A stretch of 7,100 bases of DNA from Sphingobium sp. (GCA_020051025.1 JAGVJS010000034.1:1-7100); one strand, 5' to 3'; shown: positions 1-6,854, numbered from the stretch's first letter. A program made the numbers and translations. The notes: generated by a model not told the origin, from the letters alone.

Positions 1-267
1 GGTGATCGCGCGGCCCTTGGCGGCCTGCCACGCCCGCGCGGCCTTGCGCACCGCAGCACTGCCGCTGCCGTCGGGCACGCCGAGATGCCCGGTCCAGATC
101 AGCGCCTGCTGGATGTCGGCGGGGACCACCATGTCGGCCTGCACCGGCGTGTTCCACTTGTACTGGAACGCGCCGGGCGTCTGCTGCGCGCCGGCGCCGG
201 CCTGAAACAGCAGCAGGCCCGCCGCCGCACATCCAAGGCCACGAAGACACGCACGAAGGGCAAGCAC
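1..267 (-). CDS. Exported protein with peptidoglycan-binding-like domain (N-terminal part; runs off the window)
   Basis: Only the first 89 codons are inside the window and there is no stop. The start is a GTG chosen because GGAGG (276-280 on the plus strand) sits 8 nt upstream. The in-frame ATG at 339 has no ribosome binding site and would put a charged stretch before the signal peptide; the ATG at 289 is out of frame. Residues 1-27 look like a Sec signal peptide: basic LRACLRG, hydrophobic AAAGLLLF, and an AGA cleavage site before QQTPG. Residues ~48-86 (ADIQQALIWTGHLGVPDG, then AAVRKAARAWQAAKG) resemble a PG_binding_1-type repeat, often found as an accessory domain on periplasmic peptidases or hydrolases. 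The catalytic part, if any, lies outside. The specific function is unknown. The export call is fairly firm; the domain call is by eye. Confidence 0.6.
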   Translation of the reverse strand, partial: MLALRACLRGLGCAAAGLLLFQAGAGAQQTPGAFQYKWNTPVQADMVVPADIQQALIWTGHLGVPDGSGSAAVRKAARAWQAAKGRAIT

Positions 268-321
268 GACGGAATCCTCCCACCGCCATTGTCGGGGAGA
301 TCGGGAGTCCGGCCTACCGTC

Positions 322-336
322 CGATTGTATCAATCG
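322..336 (-). promoter_or_regulatory. Possible extended -10 promoter inside a short palindrome
   Basis: CGATTG-tat-CAATCG is a perfect 6-bp inverted repeat. Read on the minus strand it contains TGATACAAT, which resembles an extended -10 (TG-n-TACAAT), about 57 nt upstream of the GTG start at 267. No good -35 is visible. It could serve the exported-protein gene, or be a short hairpin after the HxlR gene that ends at 348. Low confidence. Confidence 0.3.
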
Positions 337-347
337 CATGCGCGAAG

Positions 348-674
348 CTAGCCCGCGCGGCGCCCGCGCGGCCGGTTGGCATCGCCCCACGCTTCCATGG
401 CGTCGAGGAGGGGCCCCAGCGTCCAGCCCTTCTTGGAGAAGGCATACTCGACATGCGGCGGGATCGTGTTGTGCACGGTGCGCGTCACGATGCCGTCCTG
501 CTCGAGCGCCCGCAGTTGGAGCGTCAGCATGCGTTGCGTGATGCCCGGCAGCAATCGCCGCAGTTCGTTGAAGCGCCGCGGCTGGTCCTTGAGATGGAAC
601 AGGACCAGGGCCTTCCAGCGGCCGCCGATCACATCGATGGTTGCCGTCACGCCGCAGAAGGGAGCCTTCGTCAT
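348..674 (-). CDS. HxlR-family winged-helix transcriptional regulator
   Basis: A 108-residue protein beginning MTKAPFCGV. This start is chosen because GGAG (684-687) lies 9 nt upstream; the ATGs at 689 and 752 lack a ribosome binding site, and the latter lies in the AT-rich promoter region. Family features seen: the single N-terminal cysteine (C7) of HxlR/YodB-type proteins, IGGRWKALVLFHL (residues ~17-28), the recognition-helix segment around ITQRMLTLQLRALEQDG (45-61), and a wing leading to YAFSKKG. HxlR proteins bind DNA as dimers, and in YodB/HypR relatives the N-terminal cysteine senses quinones or other electrophiles; whether that holds here is inferred. It diverges from an NmrA-like NAD(P)-binding gene, a common pairing for this family in which the regulator controls its neighbour. 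Here that neighbour is truncated, so the regulator may have lost its main target. Confidence 0.88.
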   Translation of the reverse strand: MTKAPFCGVTATIDVIGGRWKALVLFHLKDQPRRFNELRRLLPGITQRMLTLQLRALEQDGIVTRTVHNTIPPHVEYAFSKKGWTLGPLLDAMEAWGDANRPRGRRAG

Positions 675-694
675 CGCGCCAATCTCCATGTCTG

Positions 695-735
695 ATACTA
701 AGTATAAAATATGTGCGTACTTATTAAAACAGTAC
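695..735. promoter_or_regulatory. AT-rich divergent promoter/operator region with TACT/AGTA half-sites (HxlR-type)
   Basis: This AT-rich stretch stands out from the GC-rich surroundings and lies between the HxlR gene and the divergent NmrA-like remnant. It holds ATACT-A-AGTAT, a perfect 11-bp palindrome (695-705), and GTACT-(9 nt)-AGTAC (717-735). TACT...AGTA half-sites are the type reported for YodB/HypR-like HxlR regulators. A minus-strand TATACT (706-701) could be the -10 for the regulator, which would place the first palindrome on its own promoter and suggest autorepression. The -35 elements are not clear on either strand. Confidence 0.5.
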
Positions 736-775
736 CGCGATGATACATGCACTCCAGTTCTTCATGGAGGTCGAA

Positions 776-898
776 ATGTTCGTCATCATGGGTGCGACGG
801 GACAGGTGGGTGGCGCGGCGCTCGAGGCGCTGAAGCAGCGCAAGGCAGTGGTGAAGGCGATCGCGCGCGATCCGGCGCGCGCCGTCGAAAGCGCTCAG
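776..898 (+). pseudogene. NmrA-like NAD(P)-binding oxidoreductase, 5' fragment only
   Basis: The start ATG has GGAGG at 766-770, 5 nt upstream. The first ~38 residues (MFVIMGATGQVGGAALEALK, then KAIARDPARAVES) are the N-terminal beta-alpha-beta dinucleotide-binding unit (GATGQVG) and the second strand of an NmrA/atypical short-chain dehydrogenase. A complete member is about 280-300 residues. After about codon 40 the reading frame stays open to 1294, but it reads antisense through the folP-like fragment, an inverted repeat and the 3' end of ccrM, and shows no further NmrA features. I therefore treat it as a 3'-truncated gene. It was probably the target of the divergent HxlR regulator. The exact break point is uncertain by roughly ten bases. 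Confidence 0.7.
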
Positions 899-1036
899 TT
901 CATAGGCCTGGAACCAGATCAGCCCATTGCCCATCCGCGCCACGCTGCCATCGGGCTGGCCGATCGGGGTCGGCACGAACCATGTGGGTTTGAGGTAGAG
1001 GCGGGCGTGGAGGGGGAGTTCGGGAAGCAATTTCAT
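896..1036 (-). pseudogene. folP: Probable dihydropteroate synthase, N-terminal fragment
   Basis: Forty-seven residues read as a genuine protein start: MKLLPELPLHARLYLKPTWF, then VPTPIG...GSVARMGNGLIWFQAYEL. From memory this resembles the N-terminal extension of sphingomonad dihydropteroate synthases ('LYLRPT-FV..P-G..G.VARLA.G..WF.AYE'); the TIM-barrel pterin-binding core that makes up most of that enzyme is absent. Past residue 47 the frame continues to a stop at 698, but this part is antisense to the NmrA-like fragment. The start has GGAG only 2 nt upstream, partly inside the neighbouring inverted repeat, so translation may be weak. It lies directly downstream of ccrM in the same direction, consistent with a former ccrM-folP pair. 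The fragment status is well supported; the family name is moderately supported. Confidence 0.5.
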
Positions 1037-1040
1037 AACT

Positions 1041-1119
1041 CCGTTCGGGCTGAGCTTGTCGAAGCCCTGCACTTTTCTTCAAGAGAAGGACAGCCCTTCG
1101 ACAGGCTCAGGGCGAACGG
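1041..1119. repeat. Dispersed inverted-repeat (REP-like) element of sphingomonad type
   Basis: Two arms of 39 bp (1041-1079 and 1081-1119) pair around 1080 with about nine mismatches, most of them in the inner part. The conserved outer core is ccgttcg..ctgagc.tgtcgaag on the left and cttcgaca.gctcag..cgaacgg on the right. I recall this family as a frequent intergenic repeat in sphingomonads and some other Proteobacteria. It would form a long hairpin in RNA from either strand and lies 14 nt beyond the ccrM stop, so it may end or stabilise the ccrM transcript. There is no poly-T tract. Its left edge overlaps the ribosome binding site of the folP-like remnant. Confidence 0.85.
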
Positions 1120-1133
1120 GAAACGATGCCTCC

Positions 1134-2502
<1,369 letters not shown>

Positions 2503-2514
2503 GTCGCGTAAAAC

Positions 2515-2544
2515 TGGACATATTCATAACCATATGATTATGAA
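2515..2544 (+). promoter_or_regulatory. Putative promoter of the ArsR-family gene, predicting a leaderless mRNA
   Basis: TGGACA (2515-2520) as a -35 and TATGAA (2539-2544) as a -10 are separated by 18 bp. Transcription would then begin at about 2551, the A of the ATG. No Shine-Dalgarno sequence exists before that ATG (gaattaacg), which fits a leaderless transcript. An alternative -10, TATGAT (2533-2538), has only a 12-bp spacer to the same -35. Confidence 0.4.
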
Positions 2545-2545
2545 T
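2522..2545. promoter_or_regulatory. Perfect 8-8-8 palindrome, likely ArsR-family operator
   Basis: ATTCATAA, eight bases, then TTATGAAT: a perfect 24-bp dyad six bases before the ArsR-type start codon. It spans the space between the candidate -35 and -10 and covers the -10. ArsR-family repressors typically bind such AT-rich dyads over their own promoter, so autorepression is the obvious reading. Confidence 0.65.
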
Positions 2546-2550
2546 TAACG

Positions 2551-2889
2551 ATGACAAGTGATTCACGAAACGCCGATCGCGACGCCGCCACCGATGCCCT
2601 GTTCAAGGCCCTGTCCGACGGCACCCGTCGCGCCCTGCTGGAGACATTGGTGCGGGAAGGCGAGCAGAATGTGCAGGCGCTGACACAGGTGTCGGGCGTA
2701 TCGCAGCCGATGGTGTCCCGCCACCTGGCCAAGCTCAAACGTGCCGGCCTTGTGACCGCCCGCCGCGCCGGCCGAGAAACCTGGTATGCGGCGCGGGTGA
2801 AGGGATTGGGGCCAGTGATTCAGTGGATGGCGATCCATGGAGCGCTGTGGTCGCAGCGCTTTTCCGCGCTGGAGGGGCTGGCCGGGTAA
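2551..2889 (+). CDS. ArsR-family winged-helix repressor (non-metal, SdpR-like)
   Basis: A 112-residue protein with the ArsR/SmtB winged-helix fold: ALFKALSDGTRRALLETLV (residues 16-34), the recognition helix VSGVSQPMVSRHLAKLKRAGLV (47-68), and a wing with ARRAGRETWYAAR (70-82). The C-terminal GPVIQWMAIHGALWSQRFSALE helix is like that of the SdpR-type subfamily. The protein contains no cysteine at all, so the metal-binding ELCVC-type site of classical arsenic or cadmium sensors is missing and a metal signal through cysteines is excluded. Relatives often pair with an AHSA1/SRPBCC-domain gene, but none follows here; it is a lone gene. No ribosome binding site precedes the ATG, and a dyad overlaps the promoter, so it is probably leaderless and self-repressing. 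Its ligand and distant targets are unknown. Confidence 0.88.
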   Translation: MTSDSRNADRDAATDALFKALSDGTRRALLETLVREGEQNVQALTQVSGVSQPMVSRHLAKLKRAGLVTARRAGRETWYAARVKGLGPVIQWMAIHGALWSQRFSALEGLAG

Positions 2890-2939
2890 TTGGCGGAAAG
2901 GTCTGGCAACATACGCCATGACCGAGATACATGCTCTTT

Positions 2940-3070
2940 CTCCCCTCCCTTAAAGGAGTGGAGCCGGGTGTGGATATGCCGCGCAGCGGCGCTCAACGAT
3001 CGATGGGTCGCAGGCTCGCTATGCTCGCACCCACCCCAACCCTTCAAACGAGGCACGTGACTCGTTTGAA
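2940..3070. repeat. Degenerate inverted-repeat element between convergent genes
   Basis: The gap between the ArsR-type gene and the lipoprotein gene holds several nested dyads. CTCCCCTCC and GGAGTGGAG (2940-2963) form a 9-bp stem with one mismatch and a CTTAAA loop. GGGTGTGG near 2965 is roughly complementary to CCCACCCC near 3030. The layout (cccctccc...gggag-like, then ggtgtgg, gcagcgg, cgcacccaccccaaccc) resembles a worn copy of a sphingomonad intergenic repeat I know from memory. It carries no coding sequence that I can support. Confidence 0.4.
3043..3070. terminator. Perfect 10-bp hairpin between convergent genes
   Basis: TTCAAACGAG, loop GCACGTGA, CTCGTTTGAA: a perfect 10-bp stem. It lies about 150 nt after the ArsR-type stop and about 30 nt beyond the end of the opposing lipoprotein gene. 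There is no run of T on either side, so it is not a classical intrinsic terminator. It may act as a transcript end or stabiliser for either gene, or be the right edge of the degenerate repeat. Confidence 0.4.
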
Positions 3071-3101
3071 CTTGAAAGCACGCCGGCCATGTGCTCCTGC
3101 C

Positions 3102-3560
3102 CTAGCGGCAATAGCCCTCCTGCCCCTTCACCACGATCAGGCAGTCGGTCTTTCCGGCCAGATATTTGAAGCCCGTCTCATCGCCAGTGCCCGGCCGGAT
3201 CGCCAGATCCTTGCCGTCGCGCACGAAGCGGATCGTCGCCCCTTCCGCAACACCCGGATAATCGCCCTGGCGGTCCAGATTATCCTTGTTGGTCAGGGCA
3301 TAATGGCCCGGCTTGCCGTCGGGCGAAGGCTGGATGTCCAGAAACAGTCCTTCCGGCCCGGTCCATTTGCCGACCCAGTCGTCAGTCGGCAGACGCGCAC
3401 CGGTGCTCTCATTATCGGCCGGCGCCGCATCGCTTTCATCGAACGTCTCGACCGATGCGACATTGGCGGCATTATTGGCCATCGCTTCATTGTCGGCGCT
3501 TTTGGCGCATCCGGCGAGCAGCACAGGCAGCAACAATAGGGGGGAAAGGGCGCGCATCAT
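3102..3560 (-). CDS. Small lipoprotein of unknown function
   Basis: A 152-residue protein (151 if the second ATG is used) with a lipoprotein signal: MMR, a hydrophobic stretch LSPLLLLPVLL, and lipobox LAGC with C18 as the lipidated cysteine. AGGAG lies about 8 nt before the start. After a low-complexity acidic linker (~residues 19-58, rich in N, A, D, E) comes a small compact domain containing DDWVGKWTGPEGLFLDI, GHYALTNKDNLDRQGDYPGV, IRFVRDGKDLAIRPGTGDETG and a tail with C140 and C151, which could form a disulfide in the periplasm. W-x-G-K-W-x-G-P-E-G followed by beta strands suggests a small beta-sheet domain, but I do not recognise the family. It is probably anchored in the inner or outer membrane facing the periplasm. 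It diverges from the TetR gene across ~120 bp and could be under its control. Confidence 0.85.
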   Translation of the reverse strand: MMRALSPLLLLPVLLAGCAKSADNEAMANNAANVASVETFDESDAAPADNESTGARLPTDDWVGKWTGPEGLFLDIQPSPDGKPGHYALTNKDNLDRQGDYPGVAEGATIRFVRDGKDLAIRPGTGDETGFKYLAGKTDCLIVVKGQEGYCR

Positions 3561-3605
3561 CCGTCAGTCTCCTGCTTGTCCCGACCACAACCACCGGACG
3601 TCCCG

Positions 3606-3625
3606 ATATGATCCCGGGAATATAT
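3606..3625. promoter_or_regulatory. 20-bp imperfect palindrome, candidate TetR operator
   Basis: ATAT-ga-TCCCGGGA-at-ATAT pairs at eight of ten positions around 3615/3616. It sits in the divergent region between the lipoprotein gene and the BetI-type TetR gene, ~46 bp from one start and ~57 bp from the other. Its length and symmetry suit a TetR dimer, so it could control both genes. No convincing -35/-10 pair is visible around it. Confidence 0.4.
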
Positions 3626-3681
3626 GACGCTCTCTTGCCAGCCGCCCCGTCCGCGCGCAAAGACGATGCGGGGGAATGACA

Positions 3682-4320
3682 ATGAATGACATGATTGGAG
3701 AGCGCGCCAGCAGGGCCAAGCCCAGAGCGCGGTTCGTGCGCGAAGCGCCCGACGTGCGGCGACAGACGCTGATAGAAGCGACCGCCCGCTGCCTCGCCGA
3801 AAAGGGCGTCGGCGGCACGTCGGTTCGCGCCATCTGCGCGCGGGCGGGCGTCTCGTCCGGCCTGCTGACCCATTATTTCGAGGGCGTCGATGCCCTGATC
3901 CTGGCCACCTATGCCGATGTCGGTACGCGCGTGTCCGCCGCGCTGGATGCTGCGATCGAAGCGGCGGGCGACGATCCGCGCGACCGGTTGCGCGCCTGCC
4001 TTCAGGCCAATTTCCGTGAGCCTATTCTGGACCCGGACCTGCTCGCCACATGGATCGCCTTCTGGAGTCTGGTCAAGTCCGACCCGGCGATCGCCGCCGT
4101 CCATGCCGACGTCTATGGCGCCACCCGCGCGCAGCTGGAGGCGCTGTTGCAGGCGGCCGCCCCTGCCCTGTCCCTTTCGCAGACGCGGATAGCGGCGATC
4201 AGCCTGAGCGCGCTGGTCGATGGGCTGTGGCTGGAACTCTGCCTCGACAGATCGACTTTCTCACCGGAAGAGGCGCAGGCGATGGTGGAGGATGCGATGG
4301 GGAAATTATTGCAGATTTAA
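3682..4320 (+). CDS. TetR-family regulator, BetI-type
   Basis: A 212-residue protein. The N-terminal helix-turn-helix covers residues ~27-77: RRQTLIEATARCLAEKG, TSVRAICARAGVSSGLLTHYF, then a helix to LATY. This closely follows BetI (RAGVS-G--SHYF). The C-terminal part with ILDPDLLATWIAFWSLVKSD and AAVHADVYGATRAQLEALL looks like the TetR_C_6 (BetI-type) ligand domain. The start at 3682 is preferred over 3676 because GGGGGA (3670-3675) is 6 nt upstream of it but touches the earlier ATG. No choline or betaine genes are nearby, so the ligand cannot be inferred and the gene name betI is not justified. It is followed by an intrinsic terminator, so it appears to be transcribed alone rather than with ahpC. 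Confidence 0.88.
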   Translation: MNDMIGERASRAKPRARFVREAPDVRRQTLIEATARCLAEKGVGGTSVRAICARAGVSSGLLTHYFEGVDALILATYADVGTRVSAALDAAIEAAGDDPRDRLRACLQANFREPILDPDLLATWIAFWSLVKSDPAIAAVHADVYGATRAQLEALLQAAAPALSLSQTRIAAISLSALVDGLWLELCLDRSTFSPEEAQAMVEDAMGKLLQI

Positions 4321-4331
4321 GGCGATGCGGT

Positions 4332-4362
4332 CGATCAGCGCGCCAGGCTCTGATCGCTTTTC
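4332..4362 (+). terminator. Intrinsic terminator after the TetR gene
   Basis: CGATCAG and CTGATCG (4332-4338 and 4350-4356) form a 7-bp stem. After one mismatch it is extended by two GC pairs around a 5-nt loop, and it is followed by CTTTTCT. It lies 11 nt after the TetR stop codon. The T-tract is short and interrupted, so efficiency may be moderate. Confidence 0.6.
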
Positions 4363-4386
4363 TCACTTAACACATCCGAGAAAAGC
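4356..4386. promoter_or_regulatory. Perfect 9-bp inverted repeat in the ahpC upstream region
   Basis: GCTTTTCTC, 13 nt, then GAGAAAAGC, ending 71 bp before the ahpC start. Its left arm is the T-rich tail of the TetR terminator, so in RNA the right arm could pair with that tail. It could instead be a protein-binding site for ahpC control. It does not match the OxyR consensus in an obvious way. I could not place a clear ahpC promoter in the 70 bp that follow. Confidence 0.35.
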
Positions 4387-4457
4387 AATTTCCCCCGAAT
4401 CGACTGCATCCCTACATGGGTCTTCGCAATCGCAACATTCATCGGAAAAGGAAGCCC

Positions 4458-5021
4458 ATGGCTCTCATCAACACGCCCCTGAAGCCCTTCTCGGCCACCG
4501 CCTATAAGGAAGGCAAGTTCGTCGACATCACCGACGCCGACGTGAAGGGCAAGTGGGCCGTCTTCTTCTTCTACCCGGCCGACTTCACCTTCGTCTGCCC
4601 GACCGAACTGGAAGATCTGGCCGACATCTACCCCACCCTTCAGGGCATGGGCGTGGAAGTCTATTCGGTGTCGACCGACACCCATTTCAGCCACAAGGCC
4701 TGGCACGACACCTCGCCGGCGATCGGCAAGATCAACTATTACATGGTTGGCGACCAGAACCATGCGCTGGCCAACCAGTTCGACGTCCTGCGTGAAGGCG
4801 TTGGCCTGGCCGACCGTGGCACCTTCGTGCTCGATCCCGAAGGCGTGATCCAGCTGGTCGAAATCACCCCCGAAGGCGTGGGTCGCAACGCGGCCGAACT
4901 GCTCCGCAAGGTGAAGGCGCTCCAGTACTGGACCAGCCATCCGGGCGAAGTCTGCCCCGCCAAGTGGGAAGAAGGCGAAGCCACGCTGGCGCCTTCGCTC
5001 GACCTGGTCGGCAAGATCTAA
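4458..5021 (+). CDS. ahpC: Alkyl hydroperoxide reductase subunit C (typical 2-Cys peroxiredoxin)
   Basis: A 187-residue protein, the same length as E. coli AhpC. It reduces hydrogen peroxide, organic hydroperoxides and peroxynitrite in the cytoplasm. The peroxidatic cysteine C47 lies in PADFTFVCPTELEDL and the resolving cysteine C166 in HPGEVCPAKW. The conserved active-site arginine is in LADRGTFVLDPEG (R120). The sequence MALINTPLKPFSATAY at the start is standard for the AhpC/Prx1 group. The ATG is set by AAGGA (4448-4452), 5 nt upstream. AhpC dimers form decamers whose disulfide is re-reduced by AhpF, encoded 168 bp downstream. A strong intrinsic terminator lies between the two. ahpC genes are commonly induced by peroxide through OxyR, but no OxyR gene or clear site is in the window. 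Confidence 0.98.
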   Translation: MALINTPLKPFSATAYKEGKFVDITDADVKGKWAVFFFYPADFTFVCPTELEDLADIYPTLQGMGVEVYSVSTDTHFSHKAWHDTSPAIGKINYYMVGDQNHALANQFDVLREGVGLADRGTFVLDPEGVIQLVEITPEGVGRNAAELLRKVKALQYWTSHPGEVCPAKWEEGEATLAPSLDLVGKI

Positions 5022-5042
5022 CTATCAAGTCCTGAGAAGGCC

Positions 5043-5087
5043 CCTGCCGGACCGGGTTGAGAATACTCCCCGGCCCGGCGGGTTTTT
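5043..5087 (+). terminator. Strong intrinsic terminator between ahpC and ahpF
   Basis: The stem pairs 5043-5056 with 5069-5082: 14 positions, all paired except one A-C mismatch and one G-T wobble. The loop is 12 nt, followed directly by TTTTT at 5083-5087. It begins 21 nt after the ahpC stop. It should end most ahpC transcripts, leaving ahpF to read-through or its own promoter. Confidence 0.9.
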
Positions 5088-5189
5088 ATATCGAAACTCG
5101 TCGCTATCTTCGAACCAAACGCCGGGCCTTCGGGTCGCACCGTCCGGCGATCGGATCGTTGCGCGCAGTAATCCATGGAGACGCACAAG

Positions 5190-6770
5190 ATGTTGGACGC
5201 AAATCTCAAGGGCCAGTTGAAGGCCTATATGGCGAACATCACCCAGCCCATCGAGCTGGTGGCGTCGCTGGACGATGGCGCGAAGTCGCGTGAAATGAAC
5301 GAATTGCTGGGCGAGATTGCCGAACTGTCGGACAAGGTGTCGGTCGTGACCGGCGCGGACAAGCGTACACCCAGCTTCATGATCCGCCGTGTCGGCACCG
5401 ATATCGGCGTGACCTTCGCCGGCCTGCCGATGGGGCATGAATTCACCTCGCTGGTGCTGGCGCTGTTGCAGGTCGGCGGCCATCCGTCGAAGGCGGCGCA
5501 GGACGTCATCCAACAGGTCAAGGATCTGGACGGCGATTTCGCGTTCGAAACCTATTTCTCGCTGTCGTGCCAGAATTGCCCGGACGTGGTGCAGGCGCTG
5601 AACCTGATGAGCGTGCTCAATCCCCGGATCAGCCATGTCGCGATCGACGGCGGCCTGTTCAAGGATGAGGTCGAGGCGCGCAAGATCATGGCCGTGCCGA
5701 CCGTGTTCCTGAACGGCGAACCCTTCGGTCAGGGCCGCATGGAACTGGAACAGATCGTCGCGAAGATCGACAGCGGCGCCGAAGCCAAGGCGGCCGAAAA
5801 GATCCGCAAGCAGGATCCTTTCGAGGTGCTGGTGATCGGCGGCGGCCCTGCTGGCGCGGCGGCGGCCATTTATTCGGCGCGCAAGGGCATTCGCACCGGC
5901 GTGGCGGCGGAGCGTTTCGGCGGTCAGGTGCTGGACACGATGGATATCGAGAATTTCATCTCCGTATCGCGCACCGAAGGGCCGAAGCTGGCGTCGGCGC
6001 TGGAGGCCCATGTGAAGGATTATGACGTCGAGATCATGAACCTGCAAAAGGCGGCGAAGCTGATCCCGGCCAAGACCGAAGGTGGCTATCATGAGGTCGT
6101 GCTGGACAATGGCGCGTCGCTGAAGGGGCGCACGCTGATCCTGTCGACCGGCGCGCGCTGGCGGCAGATGGGCGTTCCCGGCGAGGACGAATATCGCAAC
6201 AAGGGCGTCGCCTATTGCCCGCATTGCGACGGTCCGCTGTTCAAGGGCAAGCGCGTGGCTGTGATTGGCGGCGGCAATAGCGGCGTCGAAGCCGCCATCG
6301 ACCTCGCCGGCATCGTCGCCCATGTGACGCTGATCGAATATGACAGCCAGCTGCGCGCCGATGCCGTGTTGCAGCGGAAACTCGCCAGCCTGCCGAATGT
6401 GAAGATCATCACTTCGGCACTGACCACCAAGGTGGACGGCAATGGCGAGCGGGTGACGGGCCTGTCCTACAAGGACCGCAACCATGGCACGGAGCATGAT
6501 GTCGAGCTGGAAGGCATTTTCGTTCAGATCGGCCTCGTCCCCAACACCGAATGGCTGAAGGACGCGATCGCCTTGTCGCCGCGTGGCGAAATCGAGATCG
6601 ATGCGCGTGGCGAAACCAGCCAGCCGGGCATCTTTGCGGCGGGCGACTGCACGACCGTGCCCTATAAGCAGATCGTGATCGCCATGGGCGCGGGATCGAC
6701 GGCGGCGCTGTCCGCCTTCGATTATCTGATCCGCCTGCCGGCCAGCGAGGAAGCCGCGCAGGCGGCATAA
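5190..6770 (+). CDS. ahpF: Alkyl hydroperoxide reductase subunit F (flavoprotein disulfide reductase)
   Basis: A 526-residue protein (E. coli AhpF is 521), which passes electrons from NAD(P)H through FAD and two disulfides to AhpC. Domains in order: an N-terminal double-thioredoxin-like domain (1-~200) with redox motif [18 protein letters not shown] (C127, C130); the FAD domain with [12 protein letters not shown] (~215-226); the thioredoxin-reductase-type active site CPHC (C343, C346); the pyridine nucleotide site [12 protein letters not shown] (~358-369); and a second FAD motif, [14 protein letters not shown] (481-493). The start [13 protein letters not shown] matches the E. coli N-terminus and has GGAGA 8 nt upstream; the in-frame ATG at 5175 overlaps that binding site. 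It is complete. In the ~100 bp between the terminator and the start I see TTCGAA and a CGCCGG/CCGGCG pair but no clear promoter. Confidence 0.98.
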   Translation: MLDANLKGQLKAYMANITQPIELVASLDDGAKSREMNELLGEIAELSDKVSVVTGADKRTPSFMIRRVGTDIGVTFAGLPMGHEFTSLVLALLQVGGHPSKAAQDVIQQVKDLDGDFAFETYFSLSCQNCPDVVQALNLMSVLNPRISHVAIDGGLFKDEVEARKIMAVPTVFLNGEPFGQGRMELEQIVAKIDSGAEAKAAEKIRKQDPFEVLVIGGGPAGAAAAIYSARKGIRTGVAAERFGGQVLDTMDIENFISVSRTEGPKLASALEAHVKDYDVEIMNLQKAAKLIPAKTEGGYHEVVLDNGASLKGRTLILSTGARWRQMGVPGEDEYRNKGVAYCPHCDGPLFKGKRVAVIGGGNSGVEAAIDLAGIVAHVTLIEYDSQLRADAVLQRKLASLPNVKIITSALTTKVDGNGERVTGLSYKDRNHGTEHDVELEGIFVQIGLVPNTEWLKDAIALSPRGEIEIDARGETSQPGIFAAGDCTTVPYKQIVIAMGAGSTAALSAFDYLIRLPASEEAAQAA

Positions 6771-6781
6771 AGGTGGCGAAA

Positions 6782-6853
6782 GCTGTTCCCCGGCGCAGGC
6801 CGGGGTCCAGTTCCACACTCTCAACCGGACCCCGGCCTGCGCCGGGGAACAGC
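6782..6853. repeat. Long, nearly perfect inverted repeat (REP-like) between convergent genes
   Basis: Arms 6782-6812 and 6823-6853 are 31 bp each with a single mismatch (27 bp perfect from the outer end) around a 10-nt loop. The arm core ccccggcgcaggccgggg is a dispersed sphingomonad intergenic sequence in my memory. It fills almost the whole gap between the ahpF stop (11 nt away) and the stop of the opposing MFS gene (1 nt away), so it would form a very stable hairpin at the 3' end of both messages. It has no T-tract. It is unrelated in sequence to the repeat at 1041-1119. Confidence 0.9.
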
Positions 6854-6854
6854 C

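Noticed and set aside
675..752. Longer N-terminus for the HxlR regulator
   Set aside because: The added 26 residues are encoded by the AT-rich promoter and operator region and no ribosome binding site precedes the upstream ATGs.
698..1072. A 124-residue minus-strand protein
   Set aside because: The upstream 12 codons come from the inverted repeat and the last ~65 codons are antisense to the NmrA-like fragment. Only 896-1036 looks like real protein.
3487..4104. A 205-codon minus-strand open frame overlapping the TetR gene
   Set aside because: It is antisense to the helix-turn-helix region of the TetR gene and has no motif of its own.
5025..6824. A 599-codon minus-strand open frame
   Set aside because: It is antisense to ahpF and its flanking terminator and repeat, with no recognisable motif; it is a by-product of high GC.
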